Shown here in pieces: positions 27,758 to 36,639 of a stretch of DNA of 64,000 nt; the first letter of the stretch is position 1, and each line of letters opens with the position of its first letter. The stretch spans positions 682,001-746,000 of the forward strand of contig JACKCG010000001.1 of NCBI GenBank assembly GCA_020634135.1, given 5' to 3'. The position numbers were made by a program, and so were the translations under genes. Below the pieces are notes generated by a model, which did no database searches, was not told where the DNA came from, and worked only from the letters and a program-made list of their open reading frames with translations. The stretch is from Anaerolineaceae bacterium (GTDB lineage Bacteria; Chloroflexota; Anaerolineae; Aggregatilineales; Phototrophicaceae).

Positions 27758-28468
27758 ATGTCGCTAAACGACAATACACCAGAATACCTGACCATCAACA
27801 AGCTGCCAGATACTGAACGCCCCAGGGAGCGTTTGTTGGCACACGGCCCTAAAGTTCTATCCAATATCGAACTGCTCGCCATTATCCTCCGCACCGGAAC
27901 AGCAGGCGAAAATGTCCTGCGTCTTGCCGAGCGGGTTCTGGCGCATTTTGGCGGGATCCACGGCTTAGCAAGCGCTTCTCGCGGTGAACTCGAACAATTC
28001 AACGGCCTGGGGCTGGCGAAAATAACACAAATCGCTGCCGCATTCGAACTGGGCCGCCGCGCGGCAACAACAGTCCCGGAAGAACGCCCACTGGTGCAGA
28101 ACGCTGCTGATGCCGCCGCTCTGGTTGATGATATGCGCGATCTGAAACAAGAGCATGTGCGTGTGATTCTGCTCGATTCTCAGCGCCGCGTGGTCACCAT
28201 CTCTACAGTTTACATTGGCACACTCAACGCCTCAGTGCTGCGCGCTGCCGAAATCTACCGGGAAGCAGTCACCCGCAACTGCCCGGCGCTCATCCTGGCA
28301 CACAATCACCCTTCCGGGAATCCAGCACCCTCTCCAGAAGACACGCAGATCACCCAATCCCTGCTGGCAGCCGGAAAGCTGCTCGATATCCAACTCCTGG
28401 ATCACATCATCATCGGCCAGCATAATTGGACATCCCTCAAAGAAATGGGGTTGGTCTTCACCAAATAA
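27758..28468 (+). CDS. radC: RadC family JAMM-domain protein
   Basis: 236 residues. The N-terminal helix-hairpin-helix-like region (ERPRERLLAHGPKVLSNIELLAIILRTG) and the C-terminal JAMM site HNHPSGNPAPSPED give a full-length RadC. The name is historical: a DNA-repair role was withdrawn and the true function is unclear. It is a single-gene unit, convergent with the anchored unknown protein 4 nt downstream. Confidence 0.93.
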   Translation: MSLNDNTPEYLTINKLPDTERPRERLLAHGPKVLSNIELLAIILRTGTAGENVLRLAERVLAHFGGIHGLASASRGELEQFNGLGLAKITQIAAAFELGRRAATTVPEERPLVQNAADAAALVDDMRDLKQEHVRVILLDSQRRVVTISTVYIGTLNASVLRAAEIYREAVTRNCPALILAHNHPSGNPAPSPEDTQITQSLLAAGKLLDIQLLDHIIIGQHNWTSLKEMGLVFTK

Positions 28469-28472
28469 TCGC

Positions 28473-29834
28473 TTACCCGCCAGTCTCGGTCTCCCCGTTA
28501 TTCAGATGTCCGGCCAAAAGCGAAACGTCGCTCACCGACACATCGTACTGATGTCCCGAAGCATAAAAGTAGACGGAAACAATCTGCCTGGGGCGCGCAT
28601 TTGCCCCAAACAGCGCTAACAGATTACCGGTATCATAGGTGTACCACGACTTCTCAAGCACCTGCTCATGTTCCAAAGTACAGCTATCACAGCGTAAAGG
28701 AACCTGACGCTGGGGGTCAACATAGTAATAGAAGCCATGGAACCAACGCTGCCCCCGGCCTTCAGTATCCAGGTAATCTATCCGCACAGTCAGGGGGCAC
28801 TCGCTACCTGCCTGACCGCAGACACTCAATGATTGGTAGTTAATCTTGAAGGTAGCTCGCAGAACCAGGTAATCATACCCGCCCACGTCAATAGAGTCAG
28901 TGGGATTAATCGCCCGTGCCTGACAACGTGTTTCACCGTTCTTGGTTGCCTCACCACCACGAACCAGGCGCAAGATTGGCCGACCATCTTCCAATTCAGA
29001 TAAATAATCTCCACGTGGCAGTTCTTCCTGAGTATTGGTACACGCCCACGAAAGGAGCAAATCGCCCGTCATGATATTAGAGGATTGCGCCGTGTTTGCG
29101 GAAGCCTCATCTAAATGTGGGTTGGCTAGTAGATTCACGTACCCATCAGCAACCGTAATCTCGTTGGCGTCTTCCATCCCGATTACACCCAGGCTACCCG
29201 CCGGGATATGGCGTGTTGTTTGCTCATCTGATGCAATTAACACCACATCACCATCCAGGTTGACTACCCGCATTCGTTCCTCGGAAGCATCTACCAGGTA
29301 ATGTCCCGCCGCATTGAAATACACCCTCCCACCCTGAACTGAACGTACACTCAGGAGAATCTCACGCGGCAACTCAGGCCCAATAAAAATATCCAAATCG
29401 CCTGTAAACGCCTCCAATTCAACCAGGTAACTACTCGAACTCCATTCAAATCGAGGGCGCAGCGCTCGCCGGTAGGCTAATTCCGTGTTGCCTTTCAGTG
29501 TGACCATCGCAATCAGCCGATTTTCCTGATATGGGTCACGAAAAAAGATCACAGCCTGGGATTGTGCGGCGGTCACGAGTTCATCACTGTTGGTTAAATC
29601 CCTTCGCGTCGCCACAAATTGACCGTTTACTCCGCTGGAGCCGCGTCCGACGCGCATTGTCACATCCAGGGGAACAACAGATTGAAACAGAAAATAATTC
29701 ACACCCAGTCCGGCGATCACACACATGACACAGAAGAGTGCAAAGGAAAGCAGCACTACCCCCCAGGCAAGACGCTGCGAATCGAAGCGACGCGGGGCGG
29801 CAATCTCTCCAGCACTGGTGACTGTTTGGTTCAA
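28473..29834 (-). CDS. Membrane-anchored extracytoplasmic protein, unknown function
   Basis: 453 residues. A short cytosolic N-terminus is followed by one membrane helix (about 23-50, with VVLLSFALFCVMCVIAGLG). The rest is a large outer domain, probably beta-rich, including YFNAAGHYLVDASEERMRVVNLDGDVVLIAS (a repetitive stretch resembling FecR-like strands) and a C-terminal part with Cys residues (CTNTQE, CQAR, CGQAGSEC, CDSCTLEHE). No family can be named. A surface or envelope role is inferred from topology only. Confidence 0.72.
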   Translation of the reverse strand: MNQTVTSAGEIAAPRRFDSQRLAWGVVLLSFALFCVMCVIAGLGVNYFLFQSVVPLDVTMRVGRGSSGVNGQFVATRRDLTNSDELVTAAQSQAVIFFRDPYQENRLIAMVTLKGNTELAYRRALRPRFEWSSSSYLVELEAFTGDLDIFIGPELPREILLSVRSVQGGRVYFNAAGHYLVDASEERMRVVNLDGDVVLIASDEQTTRHIPAGSLGVIGMEDANEITVADGYVNLLANPHLDEASANTAQSSNIMTGDLLLSWACTNTQEELPRGDYLSELEDGRPILRLVRGGEATKNGETRCQARAINPTDSIDVGGYDYLVLRATFKINYQSLSVCGQAGSECPLTVRIDYLDTEGRGQRWFHGFYYYVDPQRQVPLRCDSCTLEHEQVLEKSWYTYDTGNLLALFGANARPRQIVSVYFYASGHQYDVSVSDVSLLAGHLNNGETETGG

Positions 29835-29913
29835 CTATACATCCTCATGATAACAACGGACACCGTCTGCGTATTATAACACCGGCAACCCGGTTCATGC
29901 CTAGTGCTGCACT

Positions 29914-29949
29914 CGACTTGCTCTCCCGCATCGTGATATAATCATATCC
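29914..29949 (+). promoter_or_regulatory. Extended -10 promoter before yebC-ruvC-ruvA
   Basis: TGA-TATAAT: a perfect -10 hexamer at 29937-29942 with the TG of an extended -10 at 29934-29935. No convincing -35. The start of transcription would lie about 45 nt upstream of the yebC ATG. Confidence 0.5.
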
Positions 29950-29993
29950 AGAAAATTGCAGAATGAGTCACACAGTAAACGGAGCAATCAGCT

Positions 29994-30749
29994 ATGTCTG
30001 GACATAGTAAATGGTCAACGATTAAACGTAAAAAAGGGGCGGAAGATGCCAAGCGCGGCAAGATTTTCACCCGCCTGGCGCGAGACATCACCGTATCGGC
30101 CCGTGAAGGCGGCGGCGATGAAAACGCCAACCCCAAACTGAAACTCGCTATCGCGAAAGCACGCGCCAACAATATGCCAAAAGACAATATTGAGCGTGCT
30201 ATTATGCGTGGTACGGGTGGAGGAGACGGCGCTGAGGCATTGGAGGAAATCACATACGAAGGGTATGGCCCGGATGGGGTCGCGTACCTGGTGGATGTGA
30301 TTACCGACAACAAGAATCGCACTCTGGCAGAAGTGAAACGGGTATTCAACCGCGCCGGAGGCAGCCTGGCAGCGGCGGGGTCGGTAGCCTGGCAGTTTGA
30401 CAAAAAGGGTTACATTACACTGAAAGGCGAAAAGCTTGACTTTGAGGAAGTCTTCATGGTCGCTGCTGAAGCCGGCGCTGATGATGTTGCCAATGAAGAT
30501 GACGTGATTGTCGTCTATACCCCCCGCGAGATGTTCTCGGCGGTTGAAACAGCACTGACTGAGGCCAGTTATGAGGTTGACGATTCAGAACTGCGCTGGG
30601 TTGCCAAGAATGAAACAGAACTCCCAACGGAGAAAGCGATCCAGAATATGCGGTTGTTAGAGCAGTTTGAGGAACTCGACGATGTAGAATCGGTAGCCTC
30701 TAACCTGCTCATCACTGATGAACTGATTACGGCTTTCGAGACCGCTTGA
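29994..30749 (+). CDS. yebC: YebC/PmpR family protein
   Basis: 251-residue member of the YebC/TACO1 family. The start SGHSKWSTIKRKKGAEDAKRGKIFTRLARDI is diagnostic, as are MPKDNIERAI and the central EEITYEGYGPDGVA. Members have been described as transcription factors and more recently as factors that relieve ribosome stalling at proline-rich stretches. The many Thr/Pro-rich proteins of this genome would be plausible clients of the latter activity (inference). Its TGA overlaps the ruvC ATG. Confidence 0.95.
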   Translation: MSGHSKWSTIKRKKGAEDAKRGKIFTRLARDITVSAREGGGDENANPKLKLAIAKARANNMPKDNIERAIMRGTGGGDGAEALEEITYEGYGPDGVAYLVDVITDNKNRTLAEVKRVFNRAGGSLAAAGSVAWQFDKKGYITLKGEKLDFEEVFMVAAEAGADDVANEDDVIVVYTPREMFSAVETALTEASYEVDDSELRWVAKNETELPTEKAIQNMRLLEQFEELDDVESVASNLLITDELITAFETA

Positions 30750-31249
30750 TGCTTTCGTTGGGGATAGACCCGGGAACAGCGCGAATTGGTTACGGTCTGG
30801 TGCGTGAACTGTCGGACGGCTCGCTCCAGACCGTTGATTTTGGTGTGATTACCACCACACCTGATCTGGCACTGACCGAGCGCCTGAAGATTATCTATGA
30901 CGAACTGCTAGCGCTCATACACAAACACCAACCAGATCACGCCGGGGTCGAAGAATTGTTTTTCGCCAAGAACGCCAAAACTGCGATCACGGTTGCACAT
31001 GGGCGTGGTGTGATTTTGTTAGCTTTAGTAGCCGCCGGAATCCCTATTGCCGAGTATAAGCCAAACATGATTAAACAGTCGGTGTGTGGCTATGGCGGCG
31101 CGCCAAAACCGCAGATGCAGGAGATGGTCCGCATCTTGCTGGGGTTAGAGAAAATCCCGCGTCCCGATGACGCTGCTGACGCCCTGGCAATTGCCATCAC
31201 CGATATTCACAGCAACCGTTACAGTAGTATGGCCGACGAGGGCTATTAG
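30749..31249 (+). CDS. ruvC: Holliday junction resolvase RuvC
   Basis: 166 residues from the ATG at 30749 (TGATG overlap with yebC). An RNase H-fold endonuclease that cleaves four-way junctions. Catalytic acids are visible: D7 in GIDPGTARIGYG, the Glu of GVEELFFAKN and the Asp pair in RPDDAADALAIAI. YebC-RuvC-RuvA is a classic order; no ruvB is within reach here. Confidence 0.95.
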   Translation: MLSLGIDPGTARIGYGLVRELSDGSLQTVDFGVITTTPDLALTERLKIIYDELLALIHKHQPDHAGVEELFFAKNAKTAITVAHGRGVILLALVAAGIPIAEYKPNMIKQSVCGYGGAPKPQMQEMVRILLGLEKIPRPDDAADALAIAITDIHSNRYSSMADEGY

Positions 31250-31253
31250 CATT

Positions 31254-31826
31254 ATGATCGCGAGCATTGAAGGTAAGATCGCCGCAGCGGGCCGGGATCA
31301 TGTCATAATCACAACGGGCGGCATCGGATATAAGGTGTTTGCGCCTCATTCTACGCTGGAACGCCTGGGTTCTGACCACGCCTTCTTGCATACGCATATG
31401 ATTGTGCGCGAAGATTCGATCACGCTGTACGGCTTCGCCACCACTGCTGAACGTGAGCTTTTTGAAACTCTCATCTCGATCAGCGGTGTCGGCCCTAGGA
31501 TGGCTTTAGCGACGCTCAGCACGCTGAGTATTGACAATCTGCGTAACGCAGTCATCAGCGAGCGCCCGGAGATCCTGGCCCGTGTGCCGGGAATTGGCAA
31601 GAAAATGGCGCAAAAAATCCTGCTGGAACTCAAGGATAAGCTCAAAATCGGCATGGACGCTATGCCAGTAGAAATATTTGACGACGTAAATACGGACGTC
31701 ATGGATACATTGGTCGCGCTCGGCTATAGTATCGTTGAGGCGCAAAGTGCGATACAATCGCTGCCAAAGGATGCCCCACAGGATATCGAGGAGCGTGTGC
31801 GACTCGCCCTGCAATACTTTATTTGA
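31254..31826 (+). CDS. ruvA: Holliday junction branch-migration protein RuvA
   Basis: 190 residues from the ATG at 31254, 4 nt after ruvC. The longer upstream open frame lies inside ruvC and is discarded. The N-terminal OB fold starts MIASIEGKI; two helix-hairpin-helix motifs are ISISGVGPRMALATL and LARVPGIGKKMAQKILLEL; the C-terminal three-helix domain that contacts RuvB ends at the stop. It loads RuvB onto junctions. Confidence 0.95.
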   Translation: MIASIEGKIAAAGRDHVIITTGGIGYKVFAPHSTLERLGSDHAFLHTHMIVREDSITLYGFATTAERELFETLISISGVGPRMALATLSTLSIDNLRNAVISERPEILARVPGIGKKMAQKILLELKDKLKIGMDAMPVEIFDDVNTDVMDTLVALGYSIVEAQSAIQSLPKDAPQDIEERVRLALQYFI

Positions 31827-31840
31827 TGTGAGTTGTCTAG

Positions 31841-32215
31841 ATGGGTTCTTCACTCCAGGAATTCCCACAACGAGACGGGCTTTACCGTATCTTACCGGAT
31901 GGTATAGCCGTCCATAACCGCTATGAAGACCGAATAATCATGTTGGACGGTTTGACCAGTGAACTATGGCTCCGAGCTGATGGCAAGACGACACTCGAGA
32001 CCATCGCCCGTGACCTGGCGGGGTGGCGGGATGAACCATTATCGCTCTTACTGCGAACGATCCCTATGATCTCGGTCATTCTCAACAGTGAGGGTATCCT
32101 GTTTCAACAGAGTGAACCTGCCGCATTGCCGTATCATCTCTCCCTTCCCCAGGAGGACCAGGATATGGATCAGATGCACGCCAGCATGGTGGCGGCGGGC
32201 TGGCTAGACGAGTAA
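31841..32215 (+). CDS. PqqD-like small protein
   Basis: 124 residues. The middle (RIIMLDGLTSELWLRADGKTTLETIARDL) has the PqqD pattern, a winged-helix-like fold that chaperones peptides for radical-SAM enzymes. No precursor peptide or radical-SAM gene is in the window, so this is probably a repurposed stand-alone copy. It follows ruvA by 14 nt and precedes thyX by 23 nt, which suggests one transcript. Function unknown. Confidence 0.65.
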   Translation: MGSSLQEFPQRDGLYRILPDGIAVHNRYEDRIIMLDGLTSELWLRADGKTTLETIARDLAGWRDEPLSLLLRTIPMISVILNSEGILFQQSEPAALPYHLSLPQEDQDMDQMHASMVAAGWLDE

Positions 32216-32238
32216 CACAACACAAGTGGAGACTTTCT

Positions 32239-32964
32239 GTGACCTCAGAACTTATCAATAAACGTGTTCCAGTGCTGGACAAGGGCTGGATTGAACTGAC
32301 AGATATGCTGCCCCACCCCAATACAGGAATTTCCGGTGACCTGGCGATTGTGAACGCGGCACGGGTTTCATTCCTTGGGGAAAGTAAGGGAGAAGAAGCA
32401 GACAAAAAGCTGCTTTTCTACCTGCTGCGCAACGCGCACACCAGTCCATTCGAGATGGTCGAGTTCAAGTTCCGTGTACATGCACCGCTGGTCACATGGT
32501 GGCAGTGGGTCAGGCACCGCACCTGGAATTTTAATGCCCAGAGTGGCCGATATTCTCCGTTTGATGAATCGGCCTTTTATGTACCGGGAGTCTGGCGCTT
32601 GCAGGCCAAAGATAATAAACAAGCCAGTGAAGGGGAACTCGACCCGGAAACCAACCAGGCACTCATGCAAAAACTGCTCAACCACTACGAACAGGGTTAT
32701 GCGCTGTACCAGGAAGCGCTGCAGGCCGGGGTCGCTAAGGAGATGGCGCGTTTCTTCTTGCCGGGGTTCAGTGTATATTACACCTGGGTCGCAAAAGTAG
32801 ATGCACATAACCTGATGCACTTTTTGCGACTACGCATGGCCGCCGATGCGCAGTACGAAATCCGTGTTTATGCCCAGGCCATCTACGACAACTTCTTCGC
32901 CCCTGCCCTCCCCTGGACGGCGGAAGCATTTGAGAAATACATTCTGAAATCGCGGCAAGACTAA
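32239..32964 (+). CDS. thyX: Flavin-dependent thymidylate synthase ThyX
   Basis: 241 residues from a GTG preceded by GGAG. Makes dTMP from dUMP using FAD, methylene-tetrahydrofolate and NADPH. The ThyX motif RHR-x7-S is present as RHRTWNFNAQSGRYS, and the following SPFEMVEFKFRVHAPL and YEIRVYAQAI segments belong to the fold. No thyA or dihydrofolate reductase gene is seen. The unit ends at a strong hairpin. Confidence 0.95.
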   Translation: MTSELINKRVPVLDKGWIELTDMLPHPNTGISGDLAIVNAARVSFLGESKGEEADKKLLFYLLRNAHTSPFEMVEFKFRVHAPLVTWWQWVRHRTWNFNAQSGRYSPFDESAFYVPGVWRLQAKDNKQASEGELDPETNQALMQKLLNHYEQGYALYQEALQAGVAKEMARFFLPGFSVYYTWVAKVDAHNLMHFLRLRMAADAQYEIRVYAQAIYDNFFAPALPWTAEAFEKYILKSRQD

Positions 32965-32991
32965 CTGATGATTTGACGGGTGATATAACCT

Positions 32992-33026
32992 GGGCGATTA
33001 GTCACAATCTCTAATCGCCCCGTTTT
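32992..33026 (+). terminator. Rho-independent terminator after thyX
   Basis: Perfect 10-bp stem GGGCGATTAG (32992-33001) / CTAATCGCCC (33011-33020) with a 9-nt loop and a following CGTTTT. It sits between thyX and the convergent lipoprotein gene. Confidence 0.75.
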
Positions 33027-33036
33027 GGGATGGGCA

Positions 33037-33615
33037 CTATTCGGGGAACAACTCAGCGCCAATTGCGATACACATCTGCTGGCCCAGGTTATCAATAGGG
33101 TAGACTTCCCAGGCATAACGCTTATCCTTCTCGAAAAAGTCAGCCTGGAACGTGAATGTCGTCTCAACCAGATAATCTGCGAACAATTCTTCCGCCGACT
33201 CATCTATCAGCCGTAGATAGTAGCTTACCGCGCCTTCTACTGGTGTCCAGTACACCTGGGGGTTATCCCCCAGCACAAAAAATGGAGAAACATTCAACGC
33301 CACATCCACACCAAATGTCGCGCATACTGCGAGTGGGGAAGGTGGCGGTGGCACGGTTGGGAGAGGTGCCGCTGAAGCCGGGACAAAGGTTTCGGTTGGC
33401 GCACTGGCCGGTGGAGTCCAGGTTGGGGGCAGCGTCGCACGCTCAGGGGGCACAGTCGCAGTAACCAGCGTTGCCGGGGGTTCGGTGGGTTCTTCAGTCA
33501 CTGTCTCCTGTACAAGAGTCGGCGCTAACGTGGGCAGTACCTCAGCTTCTGGCTGGCAGGCCGCCAGAATCACCATTGTGCCTGCCAATAGTGAGAAAAA
33601 GATTCGTTTCAACAT
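33037..33615 (-). CDS. Lipoprotein with Pro/Thr linker and C-terminal beta domain
   Basis: 192 residues. Lipoprotein signal with lipobox LAAC (Cys20), a Pro/Thr/Glu-rich spacer (about 25-90) and a C-terminal domain of about 95 residues in which PQVYWTPVEGAVSYYLRLID resembles a fibronectin-type-III strand pair. Two Cys (CATFG and MCIAIG) could form a disulfide. It probably follows the small membrane gene and the globin gene in one operon. Function unknown. Confidence 0.75.
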   Translation of the reverse strand: MLKRIFFSLLAGTMVILAACQPEAEVLPTLAPTLVQETVTEEPTEPPATLVTATVPPERATLPPTWTPPASAPTETFVPASAAPLPTVPPPPSPLAVCATFGVDVALNVSPFFVLGDNPQVYWTPVEGAVSYYLRLIDESAEELFADYLVETTFTFQADFFEKDKRYAWEVYPIDNLGQQMCIAIGAELFPE

Positions 33616-33659
33616 CTGTCACCTTCATCCTTCCTCAGTTCAATTCGCAGCAAGCTGAT

Positions 33660-34064
33660 CTAATAGCCTGGAGCGTTGCCGCTGTTCAACCCCATAATCA
33701 GCGCCCCGACAACCAATACAACGACCAGCAGACCAACCAGGCAATACCACACAATCACCCGACGTATGGGGGGTGTTTCTCCGACTGTGCCAATCATGAG
33801 CAGCCACCCCAGGACATAGACCACCATGCCGACAAATACGGCGGCAATAGAGGGCAAAATCACAGTATCAGCATTGTAAAAAAACTGAATATACAGGGTA
33901 TCAATGACCGGGTTCACGGCAAATGTTGCGGCAACTGCAAACAACCCGACCATAAGAATACGCACACCACGCGGGAGTTCTATGATCTGTTGTGCAGCCC
34001 TTTGACTGAATGTCATCATTTCTTCAGCCGTTTTGGGGCGGATCTGTTTTTTATGCTTCGTCAT
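33660..34064 (-). CDS. Three-TM membrane protein, unknown
   Basis: 134 residues. A basic, soluble N-terminus (1-33) precedes three membrane helices (about 35-52, 68-92 and 103-126). No family recognised. Its start lies inside the 3' end of the globin gene (14-nt overlap), so the two are translationally linked. Confidence 0.65.
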   Translation of the reverse strand: MTKHKKQIRPKTAEEMMTFSQRAAQQIIELPRGVRILMVGLFAVAATFAVNPVIDTLYIQFFYNADTVILPSIAAVFVGMVVYVLGWLLMIGTVGETPPIRRVIVWYCLVGLLVVVLVVGALIMGLNSGNAPGY

Positions 34065-34479
34065 ACTTGCGCTGCCATTGCATCACATTTTCAACGGACG
34101 AGTCGGCATTCACCATAAACGCAGCAGAACGTTCAAAATACGTCATCATGGCACTTCGCGCTGGTTCAGCGATACCAACAGCCTCTATTGCAGCCCGCAT
34201 GTGCCCCAACCAGCGATCCCGCGAATCAACATCAATTGGAAAAGGCGCATGACGCATCCTCAACCGAGGGTGGCCGCGTTCAACAGCATACCGAGACGGC
34301 CCGCCGAATAACTGGATCAGGAAAAGAAACTGCCAGTACTTCCCTGGTTCCAAATCTTCCGGGAACATTGGGCGCAGTTTTTCGTCGGCTGCCACGCGCT
34401 CGTAAAAGACATCTACTAACTTCTCAAATGTAGGTTCGCCACCCACCACGTCGTAAATCGTTTGTTCTTGTTCTGGCAT
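34051..34479 (-). CDS. glbO: Truncated haemoglobin, group II (GlbO-like)
   Basis: 142 residues from the ATG at 34479; a GTG 9 nt upstream is the alternative. Two-over-two globin: the start TIYDVVGGEPTFEKLVDVFYERVAAD, the helix-E/F region GGPSRYAVERGHPRLRMRHAPFPI with the proximal His, and Trp in DRWLGHM at the G8 place that marks group II. These proteins bind oxygen or nitric oxide and act in redox stress. It starts a three-gene minus-strand unit with a membrane protein and a lipoprotein. Confidence 0.92.
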   Translation of the reverse strand: MPEQEQTIYDVVGGEPTFEKLVDVFYERVAADEKLRPMFPEDLEPGKYWQFLFLIQLFGGPSRYAVERGHPRLRMRHAPFPIDVDSRDRWLGHMRAAIEAVGIAEPARSAMMTYFERSAAFMVNADSSVENVMQWQRKYDEA

Positions 34480-34544
34480 ACCAACCACACTCTCAATCCA
34501 TGCCGTTTATGATACCGCTTATAGTGCCATAGTGAAAGTGTGGC

Positions 34545-34572
34545 TGGACAATTGCCGGCAGAACAGTACAAT
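34545..34572 (+). promoter_or_regulatory. Sigma-70-type promoter before the PstS-like gene
   Basis: TGGACA (34545-34550), 16-nt spacer, TACAAT (34567-34572). Four to five matches in each hexamer. The ribosome site AAGGAGAT lies about 8 nt before the ATG at 34624. Confidence 0.5.
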
Positions 34573-34623
34573 CACTGCGCTAAATGTCTGATAACGTGCT
34601 GTTTTTCGTAAGGAGATAGGGTT

Positions 34624-36513
34624 ATGAGTTTATTTCAGCGCCAGATCGGGATTGTTATCCTGCTTGCGCTCCTAATAGTTGCTATTCCCCTGAACGCTCA
34701 GGATATGACTGAAGTCACTGTTGTTGGGTCGGGCATGGTGGTTCCGGTGCTGGAAACGCTGGTCGCTAACGCCGAAAGTGCAATCACCCTGAACACAACC
34801 GTAACCGGGACGACTACCGGGTTCAGCCAGTTCTGCCAGGGACAAGCTGATCTCGTTGCTGCGAACCGCCCGATTACTGCCGAAGAAAATACAGTGTGCC
34901 AGGAGAACGGGGTCGAGTATGCGGAACTACTCATTGGCAGCAGTGTGGCCGCGATTATCGCCAGCCCCGACGTGGACTTCGTGACCTGCCTGAGTACCGC
35001 TGATCTGGACGCCATTTTCGCGCCCAGCGCCGAAGCAGAAACGATCAATTGGAATCAGCTTAACCCAGAATATCCCGATCTGCCCCTGTCAGTTTACGCG
35101 CCACAGTTAGATTCTGCCGCTTTCACCGAGCTGGATCGCCTTGTAAGTGGTGATGGCCTGCGAGCTGATGCCAACTATGAGGCCACAGCCTCTATTCTCA
35201 GCAGTGTTGAGCAGGGCACCGGCAGCATCGGCGCGGTACTACTCCCTGAAGCCACATCTGCCCAGATTCTAATGGTTAACACCAACGACGCTGTTGGCTG
35301 CCAGTCACCTTCGGCACAGACCGTTGAAAATCGCCTGTATGCGGGTGGCAATATGCTTTTCGCTTATGTCAACCGCGCTGTTCTTCAGACTGAGGGACTG
35401 CTGGATCTGCTCACCCATGTCACAGGGCCGGAAAGCGCAGAAACACTCTCCAGCCTGGGGTTGACTTCACCGAGCAGCGCTCTTTATGCCAATAATGTCG
35501 CTGCTTTGACAGGCACGGAGACCAGCAGCCAGTTTGTCACCGACAGCGCGACATTCAATATACCAGCAGATGTCAGCGGGTTTATCGGGATCGCCGGCTC
35601 GCCAGTGGCACAGACCTATCTCAGTACGGTTACGCAGTTCTTTAATGCCAGCTATCCCGGTGTCACCATCACGCCCACTCTGGATGGAGAAGCCGCTGGT
35701 TTTCGCCGCCTCTGCAATGGCGAGGCAGACATCGCTGTGAGCTACAACGGACTCCCCGAAGAAGCGCAAGCTGACTGCGCGGCAAACACGATCACGACCC
35801 TGAACCTCGACCTGGGACGCGAAGTCGTTGTCCTGGTGGCAAATGCCAATACAGCGCATCTCGAATGCCTGACCACCGAGCAAATCACCACGACCTGGAG
35901 CGCCACTTCTGGAGAAGCCGTAACGACCTGGAATCAGGTAGATAGCAGCTTCCCGGAAATGCCTATCATGCTCTTCCAACCCACGTCTGGTGATAGCAGC
36001 ACTGATCTGCTCATGATTAAAACTACAGGAAGTGACAGACCAGCACGACAGGACACCCAGATCAATCGCGATCCGCTGTACCGGGCGGCGGCGACAGCAA
36101 ATGTAGAAGGTGCACTGACCTTCATGAGTTGGCTGGATTATCAGAAGGTGCTGGCAAACAATCAGGCCAATATTCAGCTTGTCAGCGTGAACTTCGGCAG
36201 CAATTGTGTTGCCCCCAGTGAAGAGACGATTGCCGACGGTAGCTATGCCTTGACACGCCAGGCCCAGCTTGAGGTAAATACGGCGGCATTAGAACGTACT
36301 GAAGTTCAATCATTCCTGTGGTACATGTTCACAGATGATAATTACGTTCTCTTTTCCAACGGCAATCTTACAGGCATTCAATTTAGCGACCTGCCTGTCC
36401 TGCGCGAGTCCCTGCAAGAGGCTTTCGACGCAGCCCTGGCAGCCGCCGCTGCGGCAGCCACCGCGCCAGAAGCAACCGCCGAACCGGAAGTGACGGCTGA
36501 ACCTGGCAGCTAA
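34624..36513 (+). CDS. Tandem PstS-like substrate-binding protein (two PBP domains)
   Basis: 629-residue secreted protein with signal peptide (1-25, cleaved near LNAQD). Two consecutive periplasmic-binding-type domains of the phosphate-binding (PBP-like) family cover about 28-300 and 308-590. The halves match each other: GTTTGFSQFCQGQADLVAANRPI against GEAAGFRRLCNGEADIAVSYNGL, then T-x-x-L-N-W/T-W-N-Q segments in both. Each half has four Cys at similar places, so disulfides are likely. The C-terminus is an Ala/Glu/Thr-rich tail. No ABC permease, ATPase or phoU is nearby, and a single polypeptide with two binding domains is not the usual PstS form. Ligand unknown. Confidence 0.82.
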   Translation: MSLFQRQIGIVILLALLIVAIPLNAQDMTEVTVVGSGMVVPVLETLVANAESAITLNTTVTGTTTGFSQFCQGQADLVAANRPITAEENTVCQENGVEYAELLIGSSVAAIIASPDVDFVTCLSTADLDAIFAPSAEAETINWNQLNPEYPDLPLSVYAPQLDSAAFTELDRLVSGDGLRADANYEATASILSSVEQGTGSIGAVLLPEATSAQILMVNTNDAVGCQSPSAQTVENRLYAGGNMLFAYVNRAVLQTEGLLDLLTHVTGPESAETLSSLGLTSPSSALYANNVAALTGTETSSQFVTDSATFNIPADVSGFIGIAGSPVAQTYLSTVTQFFNASYPGVTITPTLDGEAAGFRRLCNGEADIAVSYNGLPEEAQADCAANTITTLNLDLGREVVVLVANANTAHLECLTTEQITTTWSATSGEAVTTWNQVDSSFPEMPIMLFQPTSGDSSTDLLMIKTTGSDRPARQDTQINRDPLYRAAATANVEGALTFMSWLDYQKVLANNQANIQLVSVNFGSNCVAPSEETIADGSYALTRQAQLEVNTAALERTEVQSFLWYMFTDDNYVLFSNGNLTGIQFSDLPVLRESLQEAFDAALAAAAAAATAPEATAEPEVTAEPGS

Positions 36514-36537
36514 GTCGCATCTTCCGAACTACATGGA

Positions 36538-36570
36538 TACCTCTACCGTACTGGTAGGGGTATTTTTATT
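36538..36570 (+). terminator. Rho-independent terminator after the PstS-like gene
   Basis: Stem TACCTCTACC (36538-36547) / GGTAGGGGTA (36553-36562), ten pairs with one G-T, a 5-nt loop and the T-run TTTTTATT. Canonical intrinsic terminator. Confidence 0.85.
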
Positions 36571-36581
36571 CTCAATGGCTG

Positions 36582-36590
36582 TGCTATACT
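36582..36590 (+). promoter_or_regulatory. Extended -10 promoter before dinG
   Basis: TGC-TATACT: TG at 36582-36583 and the -10 hexamer at 36585-36590. No good -35. It would give a leader of about 43 nt. The same extended -10 string occurs at 51940-51948. Confidence 0.45.
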
Positions 36591-36639
36591 CTGACTGTTT
36601 TGGGCTAGACGTGAACCAACCACAAGATCGGAGCAAGGT

